A DNA stretch of 17,873 nucleotides from Ettlia oleoabundans. Taxonomy: Eukaryota > Chlorophyta > Chlorophyceae > Chlamydomonadales. A program made the position numbers and the translations under genes. The stretch is from positions 34,393 to 52,265 of the forward strand of contig JAAMXP010001114.1 in the NCBI GenBank assembly GCA_019693395.1, read 5' to 3'. The stretch's first letter is position 1. The number at the start of each line of letters is the position of its first letter. The notes beneath the pieces are model-generated. The model had not been told where the DNA came from and ran no database searches. It was given only the letters and a program-made list of their open reading frames with translations. This document shows positions 9,867-17,873 of the stretch, piece after piece.

Positions 9867-12800
9867 TCACTGTCCTGCCTCAGTAGCCTTCTCCGCCTGC
9901 CGGGCAAGACCCAGCGCCCCGCACATGCGTCGGTGCCCGCCCGCACGCCAGTCAGCATGCGAGCAAGCAGTGCCGCAATACCACATTGCCCGGCAACCAG
10001 CACACTTCCTGCTGCCAACACCTTCACCCGCACCGGGACCGCCCTTCCCAATCAGGTTGCTGCAGGCCAGATAGGCACAACTGCGGGCAGCTGCAGCCTG
10101 CGCCAGCTCCAGCCGTGCTGCTGCTGCTTGGCCCGCCTGTTTCCAGCCCTCGTGCGCCAAGCTGGCAAGATCGATGGCCGGCTGCACCAGCCTGCCCCAC
10201 AGCGCCCCAGCTGCTTCATTGGACAGGCTTTCCGCTTCTTGTTGGCGTTCTATGAGCTCTGTTTCACCCTGCACTGCCTCCATGGCAGCCAGCAGCCGCC
10301 CCGTCAGGCCAGTTCCTGCAGCAGTTGCTGCACCACCGCTGTTGTCAGCGGGGCTGCTGGCACTGCTCAGGCCGGTACTTCCAGCTGCAGCAATGACGTT
10401 GGCAGTGATGCTGGTCGCTGGGCTGCCGTTGTCAAGTAACGTTTGTAGGATGGATCTGACAGCCTGAAGAAGCCCAATCACCAACTGACGGAACTCACTG
10501 AGACAGTCCGTTGCCTGCGATCAACTGATAACCGCCTGGTCATTTACCAGTGGGAACCGCTGGACTTGACTGCAGAGATGCAGATTAATGGGTTCCAACC
10601 GATTGAAAAGCTGGCAACAATCCAAGAACAGCCTGCAAGCTGTCAAACAACAGCACAGCACCCAACACAACCTTTGCAGCCTTGCCTGCTCTGTGCCAGC
10701 TGTCGATCTACTTATTCCTCCTCGCAACCATGGAAAACAACCTGGGTACTTCTCCTAACAAAAGCCATGTTACTATGACGCTCACCCTCTGGTATGGCGC
10801 GCCATCAGTTGTGCCCAGCAGGCGTGCAGCTTTAAGGGGCATAGGCAGTGGACCCGCTTGCACCAGAGCAATCGCCAGCGTGTGATCGCTGGCAGCAGTT
10901 GTACAAAGCAGGTGGAAGGCTGAGTCAATTTGGTTAGCTTGCAATGCGGTTGCCTGCTCCTGCAAGGCACGTGTGGGAGGTGCATGGACAAATTCACTGC
11001 TGAGCAGGCCACGCACCAATGGCTGCAATCAGGCAAACTACTGGCAGTTGTCACATGTCACAACTCACTGGCAAACTAGGCTGCTCAGCTGGGTACGGGC
11101 ATGCTGTGCCATACGGGCATGCTAGGAGTCTTGCACCCAGAGGTGCATCAAGCACAGTTTTCCAAAGCAGCAGCAGCCGGCTTACCGGAGGACAGGCTGC
11201 TGCCAGGGCATCCAATAGGGCGTGCAACAGAGAGGCATCTGCAGCTGAGCCGCACTTTGCCTGGATGCAGGCTACCAAGGAAGATACTACGTTGGCGAAG
11301 GCTTCAAGTCGAAAGGTAGCTATCTGTGCGTTGATTGCATCCTGGTTGCTGCTGGTTCCGTTAATAAAGGTGCTACAGGTTGAGAGATCCGCCCACTTAA
11401 GATCAGCGTCAGCTTGTGCCGTGATGACAGCGCAAATAGCTTCAACATGAGCCACACACAGGGTGCGCCACGAACTGCAGATGAAAAAGGGGAATCCATT
11501 GTTGACTAATGTTGGGCGCAACATGTGCAGGATAGGCTGGTCAATGTTGCGCCAAGCAACACACATGTGTGCAGCAGCAAGCACACTATCCGTTGAATCG
11601 GCACAGGCTAGCCAGGGGCAAAGCGACGTCTGCGTGGCTGCTGCATTGCCGTGCGAAGATGATGGGTGCAGCTTACCTGGCTAAGAGCCAGGACTCCTCA
11701 TCAGCTGCGGCACTGCTCTGAACAGCGATGAACAAAAGCCTGACAGTATACAGAAGTCTGCAAACCGCTCCCAGCACGCCACGCCAGCCATCAGGAGGCG
11801 AAACAACCAGAAGCGCCCTGTGGCTGGGCGCCTGCAGCAGCCAGTGCACCAGGCGGCAGCTGCGGCTGTGCAGGGCCCACAGCTGTGGTGCCAGGCTGGC
11901 AACCTGTTCCAGCTGCCCGTTCTGGCGCCCAGCCATTGCATTGTCACGGTGTTTGTCTAACACGGCAAGACAGTCTAGGCTGCCATTGAACCACACAGCT
12001 GTGAGCAGGTCATCAGCCAGCTTTCTTGCTGGGCTGCCCAGCTGCACCTGAGCTGCCTCAGGCAGCTGCTGCAGGGCTGCATCCAGCTGCACCAGCCAGG
12101 CAGCAGCCGCAGGCTGGCATCCGCTGCGCAGGCCCACACCGCCAACTGCTGGCTGCTGCTCATGTTCTCAGCAGCAGGCATCAGACTGGCGGCCTCGGCT
12201 AACGCACCGCAGAGAGCTACGGTCCTGTAAAAACGCACATTGTTGGCTGCCGGCTGGTCCCTCAGGATACTGCCCATGTGGGGTACTGCGGCCATAAGGT
12301 GCCATGCTGCTGCCTCCCACCCCTTGCAGCCAGGATGGCCCGTGCCGCTGCTGCTGCTGCCGTTGCTGCTTTGTTGGGTGCTGCTGCTACGGCTGTTGCG
12401 GCTGCTCTGCACCTCCGCTCTAGAGCGCACCCTGGCCAGGTGAGCACACAGCTTTGCCAGGAGGTGGGCCTGTTTCATGCTGAGACTGTTGGGCTCTGGC
12501 TGATGCGCAATCAGGAAGCTGAGAATGAGGATTGCCTGGTGGCAAGCGTTCGTGTTGCCAGGCTCGCATATATGAGCATAAAGGTCGGCCTCAAATGGGG
12601 AGACAACAGCAGGGCGGCGATCTGGCCTGCTGCCATGACCCGCACGTCTGGGCAAAGCTGGGGAGCTAGCGCAGCTGTGGAGATGCCTGTGCTGGCATCA
12701 GGGCTGGTTGCAACAGAAGGTGCTTGCGCCTCGGCTGCCAGGCTGGGCAAGGAGCAGTGGAGGAGCGCAGCCGTGAGCATCCCTGGAAGGCCACTGCTGT

Positions 12801-13540
12801 GCTGTACTGCTGGTAGGGGCGCCAGAGGAGGAGAATGGGTACCAGGTTTGCATAATGATGATGAGGGTTGAGGAATGGCAGGCTGCTATCTACGTAACAG
12901 AATGCAGAGGAACAAGGTTGTTACCCCCAAGCATAAAGCTTGTTGCCCTGGGGGTGGCTTGGCATCCGCCGCTCACCTGCACACTTTGCAAAAATTTGTC
13001 CCGCTGACTCATGCAGGCAGCGTAAGTATGACGCCCACCTGGCTGTTTATGCAAGCGCAGCAGTGCCGATGTCAGCGCCTCAAGCCAGGGTACGACTGTT
13101 GCTGGGGAGGCTAGGACTGCCACGTCTGACTGTGCCCTAGCAAGTAAGCCACAGAAAATGGCATGAGCTGCTTGCAGCTGACGGGCGACCAGCTCAGAGT
13201 GGGATGTCGTTGACTCATGCAGGTTTGCCTGCTGTACAGGCAGTCGCGCCGCAGCCAGGGCGGAAACTCCAGCACCCAACAACAGCTCAAGCGGGCCTCT
13301 TGCGATTTGAAATGCCTGCCGCTGCTGTGTAAGCTGTCCCCGGCAGATGCACAGGCTGTTGCACCCCACAATGGCCACACAAGCAGCAGCCAACTGCACT
13401 CGTGCTGCACTGCTGAGGGGGCGCTCACGCAGAGCGGCACCGAGGTTTATCATGCGGTCAAACAGCTCTATCGTCTTGCTGCGAGCACGGGAGGTAGATG
13501 CATGACTTTGAATGCATGCACACTGGTACGTTGACCTCAT
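9867..13540 (-). CDS. Large helical protein with C-terminal MYND zinc finger
   Basis: Exons joined by hand on the minus strand: 13540-12977, 12801-11677, 11585-11069, 11022-10786, 10514-9867 (stop TGA 9869-9867). All junctions are GT-AG and phases agree outside exon 2; the product would be about 1030 aa. The only recognised domain is a MYND finger at the end (10079-9921): CAYLAC, then RKCAGCRAMWYCGTACSHAD and GGHRRMC, giving the C-C/C-C/C-C/H-C zinc ligand set. MYND fingers bind proline-rich peptides and occur in chlorophyte families with long poorly conserved Ala/Leu-rich helical regions, as here. Exon 2 needs two frame changes: near 12594 (a CCCC run) and near 12100 (CTGCCTGGCTGG), each equal to one missing base. 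Either could be an assembly indel or real decay; a 56-nt GT-AG intron could explain the first. Intron 11068-11023 is only 46 nt. The start is uncertain: 13540 or the in-frame ATG at 13453; an in-frame TGA lies just upstream. Function unknown. Confidence 0.72.
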
Positions 13541-14557
13541 CACTGATCACACGTTGTCTACTGCCTAGAGGGTCGTGACCCTCGCCCTGCTAGCTAGCAG
13601 ACGACCGCCAGTGGCGACAGACTGCCGCCAGCCTTGGAAGGGCCCACCTTGTCAGGCGCTCGCTGTTCTGCAACCCGGTATTAGCTTCCTCGCATGAGAC
13701 GAAGAACGAGTAGGTTCGTTCCTCCAATTGGCGAGCTGCGGAAAAACTGCCGCAGGGGGCCGCCAAGCCCGCGCATAGTCCTTCCAAGTGACGCAGCGGG
13801 GGCAGCCTCATGATTGCGAGCGACTGATTAGAGCGTTGTCATTACACGTCCCTGCAACATCAATTTCAACCCACCACAAACCATGACCTGCATGCTGAGC
13901 CAGGCGGGACAGTACGGCCTAATGCTGAGCACCGTAAGGCAGCCTGCCGCCAAACGTTCTGCACATTTGCAGTTGGTGCCACACTGTTTATTTTATGTGC
14001 ATCACATCCATTTAATCCTGTTGGCTCATACCGGGCAGGTGGCAGAGTATTTGAGTCGGCCCTTTGAATCGGCGACACCAAACAGCTAGGCAGGCCTACT
14101 GCAACTTTCACGCTTGGGAGCTTACTTGCTACTGGAACCAACAAACAAAACTAACATCAAAACTAACCCCAAGTTTCGCTAAGACATACGAATGCAACAT
14201 TGCAGTCCAAATGTCAATTTGCAGCAGCTGTATGCACTGCAATCTTGATGTATGGTACAGTAGATGTGCCGTGCCAGGCCATTTCACTGGCTAGCTCGCA
14301 CTGCCTTGTGAGGACAGTTTCGCAGCCACTATTTCGCAACAACAGATTGAGCTTTGCGGCTTTGCAGTCCTGAGATTCGAAATGCCTTCGTTCCTTCCTG
14401 GGTGGCCAGAGCTTGTGCTGTTACCGATGCCAGCTAGGCACCACCGCATGGGAGTGGCAGGCTTCAATTTGCCTGCCAAAGTACGGCTTGGAAGCCCTCC
14501 AAATGCATTGTTGCAGGATCCTGTTTTGGCAGCTCCCGCGGCTGCTGCTGCTGTATG
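13541..14557. other. Region between MYND gene and epoxide hydrolase, no clear gene
   Basis: Should hold the hydrolase 3' UTR and the MYND promoter, both read leftward. A 73-codon minus frame (13811-13590) is open and ends LPRLAAVCRHWRSSAS, but it has no recognisable domain and does not splice in phase to the MYND gene by any junction I could find. Other short frames are not convincing. Confidence 0.45.
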
Positions 14558-17404
14558 TCAAGACCTGGCAGCACCCAGAAACTCGGTCAGCAGTCTGTTG
14601 ACCTCCTCTGGCTTGTCCTGCTGCACCCAGTGGCTGCTGCCCTTCACCATCTCCACACGCAGGTTGTCAACGTACCGCTCCGTACCACGTAGCAGCTGGT
14701 ACAATCGGCGAGACAAAGCAGGCAGTGGGATGGACACGGTAAAATTGGCATCGGAAGCACCCATTTGGCAGTAGGCATTGCATTTGGCACCAATCGCTAC
14801 TTGCCATGACATGCTCAACGGCAGCTTTACCTGTTTCAGGCCAAAACAAAACAACGATAGGAGATGCACCAGTCAACCACAGGCTCTACGCAGGCACGCA
14901 AGTGGAAGCACCCACAAACTGCAGTTGGGAAAGAAGGGGCTGAGAGCCCACCTGTGGGCCCAGGGCCGTGTCATTCTCAGCCCAGATCACAAGGGTGGGC
15001 ACTTGGATGCGGCGCCTCATAGCCCTGCAGATGGGGCAGGCAAGCCTCACAAGCACGGCAAACAACACACAGATCAATTTGAGTTGAACATCAAAAGCAG
15101 GCAGGAAGGCTGCCAAGCAGGCCCCAGACAGATGCAACAACGCAGGCGAGCCGGGGACGGATGGCGCCACCTAATCAGACCAGCGCGCCGCCCATGCACC
15201 CATGCACCCTCCCACTGACCGCTGCAAGGCAGGGGCGGGGTAGCGCGTCTGAATGTCAATGATGCAGCGGTAGTAGTTGATGGCGGCGGTGGCAGCTCCA
15301 GGGCGTGCAAATGCCTGCTTGTACCGCTCGATGTACTGCAGGGGACATGTTGCCGCTCTTGAGTGTAACACTTACCATAAGGCATGCAGGTGCAACCCGC
15401 CGACGGGGCAGTGATGAGACAGCTGTGAGGCACTGAGTGTGCTCGGCAAACTCACACCATGAAAGCACAAGTGCTACCATTGCGTAGCCCTGGCCCAGAC
15501 ATAGGCTCCGCCTAGCTCAGACGAAGCCCACACCAGCAGATCCCGGCCCAGCCCAGAACAGCGCTGCTAAGCTCAGCCTAGGCCCAGCCTACCTCCTTTG
15601 TTATTGCTCCCGGCGTGGTGCAGCCCATGGGCGGTAGCGACAGTGCCATCTCGATTTGGGCGTAGTCATTGATGCGCATGGCAAACTCGGGGATGAAGGG
15701 CAGCTGGAAGGCAAAAATATACCTGCAAAACAGACAGCTGGGTGATGGGGGCACTGCCAGGTTGGCAAGGGGAGCATACACGTATATGGAAGGACAATCA
15801 GCAGGATGGTGCAGAAGAATAAAGTGGGAAAGTACTCCTTAAATGGGAAAGGGAAGAGAGTCAATGCGGGAAATCAAGAGAGCACAAAAACAATAGCAAA
15901 GAAGCACACAAGAATAAATAGCTCACCAGCTGCGCAAGAACTGGTTCCAGTCCATGTTCGGTTTGAAGCACTCCGGGTGGGGCACACACAGGATGGCCAG
16001 GCGGGAGAGGAGGTGGGGCGAGGTGGCTGCCACTCCCCAGCACACATTCGCGCCCCAGTCATGTCCCACAAGCACCAGCTGCAATGGCAGTAGCAGTGCG
16101 GCGGCAGCGGCAAAGGCAGCGGGAGGAAAGCTTAGCCGCCTCGACGGGTGAGAAGAGATATTGGTCCCCCACCTGACATCCATGCAACAACAGTCACCAA
16201 CAAGGATAACTTCTCTCCTGCTGCACAAGCCCTGCAGCCATCCACACACCCACCCACCTTCTCCTGTCCCGTTTCATTGAGCAGATGCTGTGCCACAGAC
16301 GCCACGTCTGCCACCACAGCATCCAGACGGTACGAGTGTCGACCCTGCAGTACAACAAATGCGGAGCAACAAATGGAGTGTCGTGGTGGGTGCTGTCATC
16401 AAGCCAGACTCCAGCTTGGCCACAACACCCACACAGCGTGCATGCCATGACCTGCTGTGGTCAAACTAGTAGGCAAGTCAGTTGAATTGATGCTGATGTG
16501 GCACGTTAGAGTGGCGCGGACGTGGCATATGGAGCTAACGCCAGGCTAGCAGTTTCAGCTATTGCCCTGAGTGGCTGTGCCCTAGCCGAGAATGCCATGC
16601 ACCCCACGCCAGAAGATTCCCCCCCAGCAAAACCATGGCAGTTGGCAGTGAAACAAGCTAACATCGCTGTGCCCCTGCTGCCAGGCTGCCACCAGCTGAC
16701 AGGCCAAGCTGGGGGCAGCAGCATCGGCTCAGCCCACCGGCGGCTTGCGTGACTCGTTGTAGCCGCGCATGTCGATGGCCACAACCTCGTACCAGTCCCT
16801 GCCACATGACAAAACAGCAAAACCGTGGTCAGTATTCCTAGGGGAGGGATGTATGGGGGCATGTTACAGGTGCAGCATGACCCTGCAGGGTAACCCCGCT
16901 CATACCCCCCAAACCAACCCACCCACCCACCTACCCAGCACCACCCACCTGAATGCTGCCATCTGCTTGCGCCAGCTGAACCAAGCCTCAGGGAAGCCGT
17001 GCACCATGAGCATCAGGGGCTTGCCGCTGCACTTGCTGGTGCGCACGGCATGGATCCTGCATAGCACTTTGGGAGAGGGAGGGAGGTGGAGGTGTGAAGA
17101 TCCTCCCACATCTGTGGGTGGAAGCAGCGAGGAAGAACAGGCAACCAGTGGCATGCATCCAGGTCGGCTATAGCAGAGCAGCAGGCAGGCAGTGCAGACA
17201 GAAAGCACCCCACACCCACATTCATGTCGTGGCAGCCGAGCTGGGCAGGAAAGCAGGCAGGCAGGCAGGAGGCAACGCAGACGGCCCTAGAGCGGGTCGC
17301 ACTTGATGCCGGGTGCCGTCTCTATCCACTCATGTGTGAGGTCGGGCAGGGGGTCGGGGAACTGTATCAGGCTGCGATCTTGGCGGTACAGAGTCCTGAA
17401 GGGG
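14558..17404 (-). CDS. Soluble epoxide hydrolase-like alpha/beta hydrolase
   Basis: Opens epoxides to diols by an Asp ester intermediate, judged by family. Nine minus-strand exons, all GT-AG with matching phases: 17404-17303, 17056-16949, 16798-16738, 16344-16258, 16078-15927, 15722-15593, 15335-15220, 15024-14952, 14695-14558. In order: SLIQFPDPLPDLTHEW, the oxyanion motif MVHGFPEAW, VVAIDMRGYNES, the nucleophile elbow LVLVGHDWGAN (Asp at 16060-16058), a cap segment YIERYKQAF with INYYR (likely epoxide-polarising Tyr), TLVIWAENDTALG (acid Asp at 14972-14970) and GSSHWVQQDKPEEV (His at 14632-14630). All triad residues are present, and Asp as nucleophile separates it from serine esterases; haloalkane dehalogenase is less likely given HGFPE and the cap. 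The N-terminus is incomplete: a phase-2 acceptor at 17404 calls for an earlier exon. Substrate unknown; fatty-acid epoxides or xenobiotics are possible. Confidence 0.93.
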
Positions 17405-17873
17405 CTGCACCAAAGTAACTAGAAGCGCAGGTAGTTGCAAGACGGGCTACGATGAGCGTGCGGCAGGCAGGGGAGGTAGATATGTGTACGAGGGTGTTGG
17501 GTGACAGGCGCAGTGACTTGAGGAGAAAACAAGTGTGCATGGAGATGTGCAGGGGCGAGGATGTCAGGCACTGATAGCTGCTGCGCTGCGGTGACTGTTG
17601 GGTGAGCCTTGCACAAAAACCTTCGTGGTTGCCAACCATGAAATACAGAAGGCTTGATGGCTGGCTGGCTGACCACGCGTCTTGCTGCTGGCCTATGATG
17701 GCGGGTTCGAGTCGGCTGGCGGGCGACGGTCAGCTGGCGTTTTTTGGCTGTGGGTGACGGCCGGAACGGCGAAAGCGTGTTTGCAATACGGAGCGTTCGT
17801 CGCTGTTCAGATTGTGCTAACCCTAGGGTGCCGGCATGGCTCGTGTGTTGATTTAGGTGCAGCAACTTGTAGT
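17405..17873 (-). other. Upstream region of the epoxide hydrolase, with a tentative first exon
   Basis: A minus-strand ATG at 17639-17637 opens a frame that could leave at a weak GTCACT donor after 17518, giving 40 residues and joining in phase to 17404 as FLLN-PFRTLYRQ, a join that resembles the N-terminus of related hydrolases. The donor is poor and the leader (MVGNHEGFCARL) is not distinctive, so this is only a candidate. With it the whole coding sequence would be 1089 nt (362 aa), a normal size for the family. Confidence 0.35.

Noticed and set aside
11094..11124. Direct repeat TACGGGCATGCT as an insertion footprint
   Set aside because: It is a 12-bp coding repeat (ACPYGTACPY) within an exon, too short to support a mobile element.
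12336..12420. CTG/CGG-type triplet run as a structural repeat
   Set aside because: It encodes a Ser/Asn/Gln-rich low-complexity stretch in the MYND gene; ordinary for chlorophyte coding sequence.
13590..13811. 73-codon minus frame as the first exon of the MYND gene
   Set aside because: No donor/acceptor pair joins it in phase to the frame starting at 13540, and it has no recognisable homology.
17419..17865. 148-codon minus frame at the right edge
   Set aside because: No domain, and it runs through the region needed for the hydrolase upstream intron in another frame.

Overview
This window looks like nuclear DNA of a green alga (Chlorophyta). Genes are split by many short GT-AG introns, the DNA is GC-rich with CTG/GCA triplet runs, and the histone genes form a divergent H3-H4 pair with 3' stem-loops. 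The MYND-finger protein has a form that I know from chlorophyte genomes. A Sphaeropleales-type alga (Scenedesmus/Tetradesmus-like) is my best guess, but that is inference. No bacterial operons, tRNA, rRNA, CRISPR array or complete transposon were seen.

Layout from left to right. (1) 1-3102, minus: a secreted chitin/polysaccharide deacetylase gene. I could join nine exons in frame, and the 3' end runs off the left edge. (2) 3103-3978: no convincing gene, but an unusually long antisense open frame. (3) 3979-5167: divergent histone H3 (minus) and H4 (plus) genes sharing a 344-bp promoter, each followed by the same 16-nt stem-loop. (4) 5536-6177: a diverged direct-repeat copy followed by a decayed 3' end of a MYND-finger gene (minus). 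(5) 6572-8742, plus: an ankyrin-repeat protein with a C-terminal U-box, a probable E3 ubiquitin ligase, with one intron inside the U-box. (6) 8907-9537: the second repeat copy, then a decayed duplicate of the last U-box exon. (7) 9867-13540, minus: a multi-exon gene for a long helical protein ending in a MYND zinc finger; one exon has two apparent frame breaks. (8) 13541-14557: no clear gene. (9) 14558-17404, minus: a soluble epoxide hydrolase-like alpha/beta hydrolase in nine joined exons, with a tentative further first exon at 17518-17639.

The genes do not form one pathway. The most notable structure is the 5.5-10.5 kb block, where the repeat, MYND and U-box parts each occur twice, once intact or near-intact and once as a relic. 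This points to local segmental duplication followed by decay. Exon coordinates were worked out by hand from splice consensus, phase agreement and protein-family resemblance, without transcript data.
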